Source: Defluviimonas sp. SAOS-178_SWC
GTDB lineage: Bacteria; Pseudomonadota; Alphaproteobacteria; Rhodobacterales; Rhodobacteraceae
Assembly: GCF_039830135.1 (NCBI RefSeq)
Contig: NZ_CP156081.1
Location: forward strand, 1,970,001 to 2,034,000
Direction of reading: 5' to 3'
DNA: 64,000 nt
Within the stretch, counting starts at the first letter, position 1. Each line of letters begins with the position of its first letter. Shown here piece after piece: positions 41,665-50,671 of this stretch. A program made the translations under genes and the position numbers. Below the pieces are notes generated by a model. That model was given only the letters and a program-made list of their open reading frames with translations, was not told where the DNA came from and ran no database searches.

Positions 41665-42747
41665 ATGACAGACCAGAAGCCGCTTGTTCGTATCGAACGG
41701 CTCTCCAAGCATTTCGGCAGGACTGTCGCGCTGGACAACCTGTCGCTGGACATCGCGCGGGGCGAGTTCGTTACCTTTCTCGGCCCGTCGGGCTGTGGCA
41801 AGTCCACGACCCTGCGCATCCTCGGCGGGTTTGAGCGTCCGACCTCGGGACAGATCATCCTCGACGGAGAGGATGTCACCAACCAGCCCCCCGAGAAACG
41901 CCATGTGAACATGGTGTTCCAGGACTATGCGCTGTTCCCGCACATGACCGTGGCGCAGAACGTGGCCTTCGGGCTGGAGCTGAAGGGCATGGGCCGGGCC
42001 GACATAAAGCGCCGCTCGGACGACATCCTGTCCTTTCTCGAACTCGATGCCTATGCGTCGCGCTATCCGATCCAGCTGTCGGGCGGTCAGCGGCAGCGCG
42101 TGGCGCTGGCCCGTGCCCTGGCGCCGGATCCGGCGCTGCTGCTGCTCGACGAGCCGCTGGGGGCGCTGGACGCCAAGCTGCGCGGTCAGGTCCAGCAGGA
42201 ACTGAAGTCGATCCAGCGCCGCACCAACAAGACCTTCTTCTTCGTGACGCACGATCAGGAAGAGGCGCTGACCATGTCCGACCGGATTGTGGTGATGAAC
42301 AAGGGCAAGGTCGAGCAGGACGGCACGCCGGAAGAACTGTACTACCGTCCCGCCAGCCGCTTCGTGGCAGAGTTCATTGGCGAGACCAACCTGCTGTCCG
42401 GCAGCATGCGCGGCGTCGACGGTGACAAGGTGGTCATGGACTGGGAGGGCACAACGCTGCTGGGCAAGGCGCCCGCGGCGGTACCGGGCCACGGTCAGCC
42501 GATCACCGCGTCGGTTCGCCTTGAAAAGCTGGGCTTCAGCGCCGAGCGCCCGCTGACCACGAACGCGGTTCAGGGGCGCGTCGTCGGCAGGACCTTCCTC
42601 GGCTCGCGCATGGCGATGGAACTCGCGGTGGGTGACGGCAAGGCCATGCTCAAGGCCTATGTGGACGCCGAAACCGGCCAGTCCTTCGGCAGCGATCCGG
42701 TCTGGATTGGCTGGGAGGCGGACAACATGGCGGTGCTGAACGACTGA
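41665..42747 (+). CDS. ABC transporter ATP-binding protein, PotA type (second system)
   Basis: A 360-residue ATPase: Walker A GPSGCGKST (about 39-47), Q-loop VFQDYALFPHMTV, signature LSGGQRQRVALARAL, Walker B LLLLDEPLGALD, switch FVTHDQEEALTMSD, then a TOBE domain from about residue 275. It completes the importer and is followed by a hairpin and then the IS6 remnant, which ends module B. Confidence 0.9.
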   Translation: MTDQKPLVRIERLSKHFGRTVALDNLSLDIARGEFVTFLGPSGCGKSTTLRILGGFERPTSGQIILDGEDVTNQPPEKRHVNMVFQDYALFPHMTVAQNVAFGLELKGMGRADIKRRSDDILSFLELDAYASRYPIQLSGGQRQRVALARALAPDPALLLLDEPLGALDAKLRGQVQQELKSIQRRTNKTFFFVTHDQEEALTMSDRIVVMNKGKVEQDGTPEELYYRPASRFVAEFIGETNLLSGSMRGVDGDKVVMDWEGTTLLGKAPAAVPGHGQPITASVRLEKLGFSAERPLTTNAVQGRVVGRTFLGSRMAMELAVGDGKAMLKAYVDAETGQSFGSDPVWIGWEADNMAVLND

Positions 42748-42758
42748 TGCAAAAACGC

Positions 42759-42784
42759 CCGCCCCGGACCTTGTGCCGGGGCGG
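42759..42784 (+). terminator. Hairpin after the second polyamine-type importer operon
   Basis: CCGCCCCGG and CCGGGGCGG form a perfect 9-bp stem with an 8-nt loop, 11 bp past the ATPase stop. There is an A-run before it but no T-run after, so it may be a bidirectional or Rho-assisted terminator. Confidence 0.5.
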
Positions 42785-42801
42785 AGGTATCACCGGAACT
42801 G

Positions 42802-43543
42802 GGCTTGAGGCGGGCTGTGCGGATGCGCAGCCTCCGCCCATGATCAAGCACTCACCATTTCGTTAATTCAAGACTTCGCCCGAGATCATCCGCTGGCGGT
42901 CATGATGCACATTCGTTTTCCGCTTTCTCTGCGCAATGTCGAGGATCTGTTGCATGAGCGTGGCATCGACATTCGCCACGAAACAGTGCGTTTTTGGTGG
43001 CGTCGCTTTGGTCCGATGTTCGCCACGGAGATCCGGAGGAGGCGCCTCGCGGGCATGCGGTCGAGCCACTGGCACTGGCACCTGGACGAGATCTTCGTGA
43101 AGATCAACGGCGAGCGGCACTATCTTTGGCGGGCCGTTGATCACGAAGGCGAAGTGCTCGAGAGTTTCGTGACGAGGACCAGAGACAAGAGGGCTGCATT
43201 TAAATTCCTCAGGAAATCATTGAAGCGGCATGGCCCTGCCGACGCGATCGTCACCGATAGGCCGCGATCCTAGGGGGCCGCCCTGCGAGATCTCGGCATC
43301 AGCGAAAAGCAAGAAACTGGACGGTGGATGAGCAATCGCGCGGAGAACGCGCACCAACCACTCCGACGACGGGAGCCGGCGATGCTCCGTTTCCGGCGCA
43401 CGAGAAGTCTTCAGACGTTCGCCGCCGTCCACGCCGCCGTCCAAAACCACTTCAACCAGGAACGAAGCCTCTCCAGCAGACCTCTCTTAAACGCCAGCCG
43501 CGCCGCGGCTCTCGACGAGTTGCGCGGTCTCCGCGCGGCATAA
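42802..43543 (+). pseudogene. IS6-family transposase with two nonsense codons and a frameshift
   Basis: From ATG 42840 the protein would read MIKHSPFR then TAA (42864-42866, where the family has Tyr), then FKTSPEIIR, then a one-base deletion near 42894 (family LAV) shifts the frame. From 42902 it continues MMHIRFPLSLRNVEDLLHER, the DDE-type HWHLDEIFVKING, and ADAIVTDRPRS, then TAG (43271-43273, family Tyr), then GAALRDLGISEKQETG and RFRRTRSLQTFAAVHAAVQN to the normal end at 43543. Three separate lesions show long decay. The leader GGCTTGAGGCGGGC (42802-42815) matches the other IS6 fragment at 30126. Confidence 0.85.
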
Positions 43544-43611
43544 GGGACAGCTTTCCTGGGGAGACTGGTCCGCATTTGTCTGGCTGCACCCCTCCAACCT
43601 TGAAACGCACC

Positions 43612-44565
43612 TCACTTGCGGGAGCTTTGGCGCACGGTCTCGCCAAATCGCGCTCGATAGGCCCTTGCCAGGGTCGCCGGCGAGGCGAATCCGCTTCGCG
43701 AGGCGATCTCGGCCAGGCTGAGGCTGGTCTCCGTCGCAAGGGCCCGGGCGTGCGACAGCCGGATCTGGCGATAGTATTTGCCGGAGGACAGACCCAGATG
43801 ACGATCGAAGAGCCGATCCATGGAACGCAGCGACAGGGCGGCACGTTCCGCGATCTCCGAGAGCGGCACCGGCTGCTCGGCGGTCTCGCGCATGGCGCGT
43901 ATCGCTCGGCGCAGCGCGTCGGGCAGGGAATAACTCGTCATGCGGTCCGGCAGGTCCGGTGTTGTCTGGCCGTCGTCCTCCCGGTGCTCGCGGTCGAACA
44001 TATTCGCGACATCAAAGCGCAAGGCATCGCCCCCCTTCGCGCCGATCAGGTCGAGTGACCAGCTGAGGACACCCGTTGCACCTGCGCAGGTTATGTAGGA
44101 GCCGTCGCGGATATAGGGGCCGGAAACCACCGTCACTTCGGGAAAGGCCTCGGCCAGGCTGTCGCGCTCCATCCAGTGGATGGTCGCCTGCCTGCCGGTC
44201 AGGAGGCCGATCTGTGCCAGCAACCATGATCCGGTGTCCAGACCGGCGACCACCGGCAGGCCCCGCACCCTGCGCCTGAGCGTCTGCGCCGACTCGCGGT
44301 CCATCAGGTTGCGCATCCCGTAGCCCGAGACCAGCACCAGCGCATCCGTCGCACCCACTCTGGCCAATGGCAGGTCAACCGCGATCGATATCTTCGACGA
44401 ACTGGTCGCCGGCCCTCCATCAAGCGAGGCCAATTGCCATGAAAACAAGCGCTTGCCCGAAAGATCCCGCGCGGCACGCAAGGGCTCGATCGCGCTGGCC
44501 AGCACCATGTTCGAGAAACCGTCGAACAGAAGGAAGGTCAGATGAAGCGGTGAGATTGGCGACAT
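43612..44565 (-). CDS. GlxA-type AraC-family transcriptional regulator
   Basis: A 317-residue regulator with an N-terminal DJ-1/PfpI-like domain (TFLLFDGFSNMVLASAIEPL; LPVVAGLDTGSWLLAQIGLL) and a C-terminal double helix-turn-helix of the AraC type (LSEIAERAALSLRSMDRLFD; LAEIASRSGFASPATLARAY). The start is ATG 44565; an upstream TTG at 44592 is less likely. It diverges from the dipeptide-type importer operon at 44703 and probably activates it. The PfpI-like domain in these proteins is a sensor, not a protease. Confidence 0.87.
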   Translation of the reverse strand: MSPISPLHLTFLLFDGFSNMVLASAIEPLRAARDLSGKRLFSWQLASLDGGPATSSSKISIAVDLPLARVGATDALVLVSGYGMRNLMDRESAQTLRRRVRGLPVVAGLDTGSWLLAQIGLLTGRQATIHWMERDSLAEAFPEVTVVSGPYIRDGSYITCAGATGVLSWSLDLIGAKGGDALRFDVANMFDREHREDDGQTTPDLPDRMTSYSLPDALRRAIRAMRETAEQPVPLSEIAERAALSLRSMDRLFDRHLGLSSGKYYRQIRLSHARALATETSLSLAEIASRSGFASPATLARAYRARFGETVRQSSRK

Positions 44566-44702
44566 GAGCAAATAATATGGCAGAAAATGCAAAAACCTCC
44601 AGTGGATTTGCTGTCACGTTCGCCGCGAGAGGGCCGGACGCATTACCGACCGGCCCGATGGCCGGCCTTGACCGGCCGTTCAGGGCAAGGAGGGGTGCCA
44701 CG

Positions 44703-46259
44703 ATGATGAAGAACCTTGGCGGAATGACACGGCGCGGTCTTTTGGCGGGTGCGGCGGGGATGACGGCGGCCGGCCTGATCCTTCCGCACGCCGCCTTTGC
44801 CGAGACGCCCAAGCGCGGCGGCAAGTTGCGTATCGGTCATTCCGGGGGTGCCACTTCGGACACGATCGACCCGGCAACCTTTGCCGCTGGCCCCGTAGTG
44901 ACGGCCATGCTTGCGGTCTGCAACAACCTGGTCGAGATCGACGCCGAAGGCGCTGCGGTGCCGGAACTGGCCGAAAGCTTCGAGGCGGACGCCCAGGCGC
45001 TGGTCTGGACCTTCCGGCTTCGCGGCGACGCGACCTTCTCGGACGGCCGCAAGGTGACGGCGGCGGATGTGATCGCCTCGTTCAACCACCACCGGGGCGA
45101 CAACACCAAATCGGGTGCCAAGGGATCGCTGGCGCAGGTCAAGGATATCCGAGCCGATGGCGACGGCGTCGTAGTGTTCGAGCTGACCTCGGGCAATGCC
45201 GACTTCGCCTACATGACCTCGGACTACCACTTGGTCATCATGCCGGCGAAGGAAGACGGCACGCTGGATTGGCAGTCGGGCCTCGGCACCGGCGGCTATG
45301 TGCTGGAAAACTTCGAGCCGGGCGTGCGGATTATCCTGTCGCGGCGGGATGACTACTGGAAGAAGGATCGCGCCTGGTTCGACACGGCCGAGCTTCTCAC
45401 CATCAACGACCCGACCGCCCGGCAGAATGCGCTGATGACCGGCGAGGTCGACGCGATCAACTCGCCTGACCTGTCGACGCTGCATCTGCTGGAACGCCGG
45501 CCCGGCTTGAAGCTGATCGAGGTCACCGGCACGGCGCATTACACTATGCCGATGTTCAGCGATACGGCGCCCTTCTCGGACCGCAATGTGCGACTGGCGC
45601 TGAAACACGCGATCAACCGGCAGGAGGTGCTGGACAAGGTGCTGCGCGGCCACGGCCAGATCGCCAACGACAGCCCGATCGCCCCGGCCAACCGCTATTA
45701 CGCCGCCGATCTGCCCCAGAACTCCTATGACCCCGACAAGGCCCGCCATTACCTCAAGCAGGCCGGTATGGACAGCCTGAAGGTCGAGATCTCGGCCGCC
45801 GAAGCCGCCTCGGTGGGGGCGATGGACATGGTGCAGCTCTTCCAGCAATCCGCTATCGCCGCCGGCATCGACCTTGCCGTGGTGCGCGAGCCGGACGACG
45901 GATACTGGTCGAACGTCTGGCTGAAGAAGCCGTTCTGCGTCAGCTACTGGAACGGCCGGCCCACCGAGGACGACATGTTCAGCCTCGTCTATGCCAAGGG
46001 CGCCGAATGGAACGAGGGCCGGTGGGACAACGCGCGCTTCAACGAGTTGCTGCTGAGCGCGCGCGCCGAGCTTGATAATGCGCTTCGGGCCGAGATGTAT
46101 CACGAGATGCAGGGGATTGTGTCCGAGGACGGCTCCACCATCATCCCGATCTTCGTCAACTACATCGACGTGGTGAACGAGACGGTGGCGCATGGCAAGG
46201 TGGCCTCGAACCGGTTCTTCGACGGCTGGAAGGCTGTCGAACGCTGGTGGCAGGCATGA
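44703..46259 (+). CDS. Dipeptide/oligopeptide-type ABC transporter substrate-binding protein
   Basis: A 518-residue family 5 binding protein. A Tat-type signal peptide (TRRGLLAGAAGMTAAGLI) spans about residues 9-26. The mature part contains LVWTFRLRGDATFSDGRKVT, a hallmark of the family, and VLENFEPGVRIILSRRDDYW. ATG 44703 follows GGAGGGG at good spacing; the open frame extends upstream to 44577 but without a ribosome-binding site. Family ligands include peptides, glycosides, opines and nickel. The hydrolase ending the operon suggests an ester- or amide-containing substrate. Confidence 0.88.
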   Translation: MMKNLGGMTRRGLLAGAAGMTAAGLILPHAAFAETPKRGGKLRIGHSGGATSDTIDPATFAAGPVVTAMLAVCNNLVEIDAEGAAVPELAESFEADAQALVWTFRLRGDATFSDGRKVTAADVIASFNHHRGDNTKSGAKGSLAQVKDIRADGDGVVVFELTSGNADFAYMTSDYHLVIMPAKEDGTLDWQSGLGTGGYVLENFEPGVRIILSRRDDYWKKDRAWFDTAELLTINDPTARQNALMTGEVDAINSPDLSTLHLLERRPGLKLIEVTGTAHYTMPMFSDTAPFSDRNVRLALKHAINRQEVLDKVLRGHGQIANDSPIAPANRYYAADLPQNSYDPDKARHYLKQAGMDSLKVEISAAEAASVGAMDMVQLFQQSAIAAGIDLAVVREPDDGYWSNVWLKKPFCVSYWNGRPTEDDMFSLVYAKGAEWNEGRWDNARFNELLLSARAELDNALRAEMYHEMQGIVSEDGSTIIPIFVNYIDVVNETVAHGKVASNRFFDGWKAVERWWQA

Positions 46260-46296
46260 CCGGCCCGGCCACCAGCGACCGGATCCTGAAAAGGGA

Positions 46297-46315
46297 GCGG
46301 GCAGTCACTGCCCGC
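46297..46315 (+). promoter_or_regulatory. Perfect 8-bp hairpin between binding-protein and permease genes
   Basis: GCGGGCAG and CTGCCCGC pair perfectly around TCA, in the 83-bp gap after the family 5 binding-protein gene and before the DppB-type permease. No T-run. It is the third such hairpin between a binding-protein gene and its membrane genes in the island. Confidence 0.6.
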
Positions 46316-46342
46316 CCATGGCCGCTTTCCCGAGGCTGAAAG

Positions 46343-47317
46343 ATGAGCGCACCGAAGTCCGGACGGCCGATCCTGCGGATGATCCTTGGGCGACTGGGCA
46401 TCGGGATCTTCACGCTTTTCGTGATCTCGATCATCATTTTCCTGGCGATCAGCCTCCTGCCCGGCGACATCGCCGAGCAGGTGCTGGGCCAGTCCGCCAC
46501 GCCCGAGACAGTCGCGGCCTTCCGGCGCGAACTTGGTCTCGATCAGCCGCTGCTGTTCCGCTATATCGACTGGATCCTTGGCATCGTGCAGGGCGATTTC
46601 GGCCAGTCGCTGGCCAATGGCCGTCCGGTCGCCGACCTGCTGGCGGCGCGGCTGGGGAACACCCTGTTCCTCGCGGCTTACGCCGGGGTGATCGCGGTAC
46701 CGATTGCCGTGCTGCTGGGGCTTCTCGCCGCGCTTTGGCGCGGGGGCTGGTTCGACCGGATCACCAATATCACCACCCTGACCGCGATCTCGTTTCCGGA
46801 GTTCTTCGTCGCCTATATCCTGATGTTCGCCCTGTCGGTGCGGATGGGCTGGCTGCCGTCGATCGCCGATCCGGGGGCGGCACCCGACCTGGCCGGCATG
46901 CTGACCCGGACCTTCCTGCCGGCAGTGACGCTGGTGCTGGTGGTGACAGCGCACATGATGCGGATGACCCGCGCGGCCGTCGTCAACGTTCTGGGCGCGC
47001 CCTATGTCGTCATGGCGCGCCTCAAGGGGGCCTCGCGCTGGCGGGTCATCACGCGGCACGCGCTACCCAATGCGCTGGCGCCGATCATCAACGTGATCAC
47101 GCTGAACGTGGCTTGGCTGATCACCGGCGTCGTGATCGTCGAAGTCGTGTTCGTCTTTCCCGGCCTGGGGCAGTTGATGGTGGACAGCGTCAGCAACCGC
47201 GACATGCCGGTCGTTCAGGCCTGCGCGCTGATCTTCGGCGCCGTCTACATCCTGCTGAACCTTCTGGCCGATGTTCTGGCGATCGCCACGAACCCGCGCC
47301 TGCTTCACCCGCGGTGA
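46343..47317 (+). CDS. Dipeptide-type ABC transporter permease, DppB family
   Basis: A 324-residue permease with six helices. N-terminal helix near 13-37; FRRELGLDQPLLFRYIDWIL and GDFGQSLANGRPV are typical DppB features, and MARLKGASRWRVITRHALPN is the ATPase-contacting loop. Its ATG lies 83 bp after the binding-protein gene, across the hairpin. Confidence 0.9.
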   Translation: MSAPKSGRPILRMILGRLGIGIFTLFVISIIIFLAISLLPGDIAEQVLGQSATPETVAAFRRELGLDQPLLFRYIDWILGIVQGDFGQSLANGRPVADLLAARLGNTLFLAAYAGVIAVPIAVLLGLLAALWRGGWFDRITNITTLTAISFPEFFVAYILMFALSVRMGWLPSIADPGAAPDLAGMLTRTFLPAVTLVLVVTAHMMRMTRAAVVNVLGAPYVVMARLKGASRWRVITRHALPNALAPIINVITLNVAWLITGVVIVEVVFVFPGLGQLMVDSVSNRDMPVVQACALIFGAVYILLNLLADVLAIATNPRLLHPR

Positions 47318-47321
47318 CATT

Positions 47322-48149
47322 ATGGCCAGCATGACCCGAACCCTCACGAGCATGCCGCCGACTGCGCTTTTCGGCCTGGCGGTAATCGTGGCTTATGCGG
47401 CGACGGCGGTGTTCGCGCCGCTGCTTGCGCCCTTCCAGCAGGCCGAGATCGTCGGCGCGCAGTTCGAACCCTGGGGTGGGGCCTTCCCGCTGGGAACCGA
47501 CACGCTGGGGCGCGACATGCTGTCCCGGCTGATCTGGGGCGCGCGCAACACGGTGGGGGTGGCGGTCGTCACCACGGCGCTGGCCTTTTCCATCGGCGCG
47601 GTGGCCGGGCTTCTGGCAGCCGCGCTGGGGCGCTGGGTGGACCTTTCGCTGTCGCGTCTGGTGGATGTGCTGATGGCGGTCCCCTCGCTGATCCTGACGC
47701 TTCTCGCCCTGTCGGCGCTGGGGCCGGGCATGGTCAACCTGATCCTGGTCGTGGCCGTGCTGGATTCCACCCGCGTCTTCCGGCTGGCGCGGGCGACCGC
47801 GATGAACGTCATGGTCCTCGACTATGTCGAGGCGGCCCGGTTGCGCGGCGAGGGGACCTGGTGGGTGATCCTGCGCGAGGTGCTGCCCAATATCGCCGCC
47901 CCGCTGATCGCAGAGTTCGGCTTGCGCTTCTGCTTCGTGTTCCTGACCATCTCCGCGCTGTCCTTCCTGGGGCTGGGCCTGCCGCCGCCGATGGCGGACT
48001 GGGGTGCCATGGTCCGCGACAATGCGGCGCTGATCACTTTCGGCGATCTCACCCCGCTTCTCCCCGCTGCCTGCATCGCGCTTCTGACCGTGGCGGTGAA
48101 CTTCGTCGTGGACTGGATGCTGCACCGCGCGTCCGGCTTGAAGGATTGA
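47322..48149 (+). CDS. Dipeptide-type ABC transporter permease, DppC family
   Basis: A 275-residue permease. FPLGTDTLGRDMLSRLIWGA is the DppC hallmark, and YVEAARLRGEGTWWVILREV is the EAA loop. ATG 47322 is 4 bp after the DppB stop. Pairs with the product of 46343. Confidence 0.9.
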   Translation: MASMTRTLTSMPPTALFGLAVIVAYAATAVFAPLLAPFQQAEIVGAQFEPWGGAFPLGTDTLGRDMLSRLIWGARNTVGVAVVTTALAFSIGAVAGLLAAALGRWVDLSLSRLVDVLMAVPSLILTLLALSALGPGMVNLILVVAVLDSTRVFRLARATAMNVMVLDYVEAARLRGEGTWWVILREVLPNIAAPLIAEFGLRFCFVFLTISALSFLGLGLPPPMADWGAMVRDNAALITFGDLTPLLPAACIALLTVAVNFVVDWMLHRASGLKD

Positions 48150-48153
48150 TGCC

Positions 48154-49755
48154 ATGCTGCTGTCGATCGAGAACCTGAGGATCGAGGCGAAGGGCGAGGA
48201 AGGCTGGAGCCCGATCCTGCACGGGGTGGACCTGACGGTGGACCGGGGCGAGGTCGTGGGGCTGATTGGCGAGTCCGGCGCGGGCAAGTCGACGCTGGGC
48301 CTTGCCGCGCTCGGCTTTGCGCCGCCCGGCCTGCGGTTTGCCGGGGGCAAGGTGCTGTTCGAAGGGACCGACCTCCTGACCCTGCCCGAGCGCCAGCGCA
48401 GCGCATTCCGCGGCAGACGGGTGGCCTATGTCGCCCAATCGGCCGCGGCCAGCTTCAACCCGGCCTGGCGCCTCCTGGACCAGTTCTGCGAGGGCCCGGC
48501 AATCCACCGCACCGCCGGGCGCGCGGAAGCCGAAGCCTTCGCGCGGGAACTCTATGCGCAGATGCACCTTCCCGACCCCGATCATTTTGGGCTGCGCTTT
48601 CCGCATCAGGTCTCAGGCGGGCAGCTGCAGCGGGCGATGGTGGCCATGGCCATGGCGTGCAAGCCCGACCTGATCGTCTTTGACGAGCCGACGACGGCGC
48701 TGGACGTGACCACGCAGATCGGCGTTCTGGCGGCGATCCGGCAGGCCGTGGAGGCGGCCGGATCGGCCGCGATCTACATCACCCATGACCTTGCCGTGGT
48801 GGCGCAGATGGCCGACCGCATCAAGGTCATGCGCCATGGGCGCGAGGTCGAAGAGGCCCCGACCCAACAGATGATGCAGGCACCGAAGCAGGAGTACACA
48901 CGCTCTCTTTGGGCCGTCCGCGAATTCTGCCGCCCCGAGCGGCCGCTGCCAAGGGCGACCGCGCCCGCGGTCAGCATCCGCGGCGTGACGGCGGGCTATG
49001 CCGGCGCGGATATCCTGAAGGATGTCAGCTTCGACATTCCGCGCGGCTCGACCGTCGCGGTGGTGGGGGAATCGGGGTCCGGCAAATCCACCGTCGCGCG
49101 GGTGATCACCGGCCTTCTGCCGCAACGCGCAGGCGGCATCGCCCTGAACGGGCAGCCCCTCCCGGCGTGGCTGGCGCAGCGCACGCGCGAACAGAAGCGG
49201 GCGATCCAGATGATCTACCAGATGGCCGATACGGCGCTGAACCCGCGCCAGACCATCCGCCAGATCCTGTCGCGGCCGCTGCAGTTCTATCTTGGCCTGA
49301 GCGGGAACGCGCGCGAGGAACGGCTGCGCGAATTGATGGACCAGATCGAGCTTCCGACCGAGCGGTTCCTCGACCGGCTGCCAGGCGAGCTGTCGGGCGG
49401 CCAGAAGCAGCGCATCGGCATCGCCCGCGCGCTGGCGGCCGACCCGGAGTTCATCATCTGCGACGAGGTCACCAGCGCCCTGGACCAATTGGTGGCGGAA
49501 GGCATCCTCCGGTTGCTGAGCCGGGTGCAGGACCGGACGGGCGTCGCCTACATGTTCATCACCCATGACATCGCGACCGTGCGGGCCATTGCCGACGATG
49601 TGGTGGTGATGAACGGCGGCGAGATCATGGACAAGGGGCCGCGGGACCAGGTTCTGGACCCGCCGCGCCATCCCTATACCCACCAGCTCTTGGCCTCGGT
49701 GCCGCAGATGGATCCGGGCTGGCTGAAGAAACGCATCGCAGAGGGCGCAGAATGA
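48154..49755 (+). CDS. Dipeptide-type ABC transporter, fused double ATPase (DppD-DppF)
   Basis: A 533-residue fusion of two ATPase domains. The first has Walker A GESGAGKSTLG, signature VSGGQLQRAMVAMAMACKP and Walker B LIVFDEPTTALD; the second, from about residue 270, has GESGSGKSTVARV, LSGGQKQRIGIARAL and FIICDEVTSALD. The C-terminus has the ring-type tail HPYTHQLLASVPQMDP found in OppD/DppD. Fused versions are common in Rhizobiales and Rhodobacterales. ATGA-coupled to the hydrolase. Confidence 0.9.
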   Translation: MLLSIENLRIEAKGEEGWSPILHGVDLTVDRGEVVGLIGESGAGKSTLGLAALGFAPPGLRFAGGKVLFEGTDLLTLPERQRSAFRGRRVAYVAQSAAASFNPAWRLLDQFCEGPAIHRTAGRAEAEAFARELYAQMHLPDPDHFGLRFPHQVSGGQLQRAMVAMAMACKPDLIVFDEPTTALDVTTQIGVLAAIRQAVEAAGSAAIYITHDLAVVAQMADRIKVMRHGREVEEAPTQQMMQAPKQEYTRSLWAVREFCRPERPLPRATAPAVSIRGVTAGYAGADILKDVSFDIPRGSTVAVVGESGSGKSTVARVITGLLPQRAGGIALNGQPLPAWLAQRTREQKRAIQMIYQMADTALNPRQTIRQILSRPLQFYLGLSGNAREERLRELMDQIELPTERFLDRLPGELSGGQKQRIGIARALAADPEFIICDEVTSALDQLVAEGILRLLSRVQDRTGVAYMFITHDIATVRAIADDVVVMNGGEIMDKGPRDQVLDPPRHPYTHQLLASVPQMDPGWLKKRIAEGAE

Positions 49756-50630
49756 TCACCGATCCGCAGATACTGGATTTCATCGCCAGGACCGAGGCCG
49801 CCTATCCGGCCGAGGCCAATGGCGCCAGCGCAGCCGACAACCGCCGCTACTATGATGCGATGTGCGCCGTGTTCCGTGCGCCCCGCCCAGCGGGTCTGCC
49901 GGTCGAGGACAGGCAGCTTGGCGGCGTGCCCTGCCGGGTCTACGGGGCCGAAACGCCGGTTGCCGTTCTGTACATCCATGGGGGCGGCTTCGTGGTGGGC
50001 GGGCTGGACAGCCATGACGATGTCTGCGCCGAGATCGCCGATGCGACCGGCCTTCAGGTGATCGCCGTGGATTACCGTCTGGCCCCGGAGCATCGCTGGC
50101 CCGCCCAGATCCGCGATGTCGAATCCGTCTGGAACGCGCTGGACCGGCCCGCCGTGGTGGTGGGCGACAGTGCCGGCGCAATGCTCTCTGCAGCCCTTTG
50201 CCTGTCGCAGCAGGGCAAGCGACAACCCTTGGGGCAGGTGTTGATCTATCCGGGCCTTGGCGGCGACCGCAACTCCGCGTCCTATATCGTGAACGCCGAG
50301 GCGCCGCTCTTGCGCACGATCGATCTGGACAGCTACCGGGTTGCGCTGCACGGCGAGGGGCCGGTCGTTGACCCGCTGGCCGCGCCGCTGACCGCGCCCA
50401 GCCTGGCCGGGCTGGCACCCGCCTTCATCGTCAGCGCGGATGTCGATCCGCTGCGCGATGACGGTCCGGCATATGCGGCCCGCCTGCGGCAGGAGGGCGT
50501 GGCGGCCGAATGGCGCAACGAGCCCGAGCTGCCGCACGGCTATCTGCGCGCCCGCCGCGAAAGCGACCGCGCCCGCGGCAGTTTCCAGGCGATCCTTGCG
50601 GCGATCACCCGGCTCGCGGCACGCCCCTGA
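49752..50630 (+). CDS. Alpha/beta hydrolase, hormone-sensitive-lipase family
   Basis: A 292-residue hydrolase. The oxyanion-hole motif is YIHGGGFVVGG, the nucleophile elbow is VVGDSAGAM (Ser), the acid is in VSADVDPLRDD and the histidine in LPHGYLR, so the catalytic triad is complete. The family cleaves esters and some amides. It is the last gene of the dipeptide-type importer operon, coupled by ATGA, so it probably hydrolyses the imported compound in the cytoplasm. It ends 41 bp before the IS481-type element. Confidence 0.85.
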   Translation: MITDPQILDFIARTEAAYPAEANGASAADNRRYYDAMCAVFRAPRPAGLPVEDRQLGGVPCRVYGAETPVAVLYIHGGGFVVGGLDSHDDVCAEIADATGLQVIAVDYRLAPEHRWPAQIRDVESVWNALDRPAVVVGDSAGAMLSAALCLSQQGKRQPLGQVLIYPGLGGDRNSASYIVNAEAPLLRTIDLDSYRVALHGEGPVVDPLAAPLTAPSLAGLAPAFIVSADVDPLRDDGPAYAARLRQEGVAAEWRNEPELPHGYLRARRESDRARGSFQAILAAITRLAARP

Positions 50631-50671
50631 TTGATCGCGCCTTCTCGGCTGCAAGATCGAGCCAGCTTGGC

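Noticed and set aside
31506..42747. Opine-metallophore (staphylopine-like) biosynthesis cluster
   Set aside because: The opine dehydrogenase and an MFS carrier with a His-rich tail recall such clusters, but there is no nicotianamine-synthase-like gene and the adjacent importer is polyamine-type. Kept only as a remote alternative.
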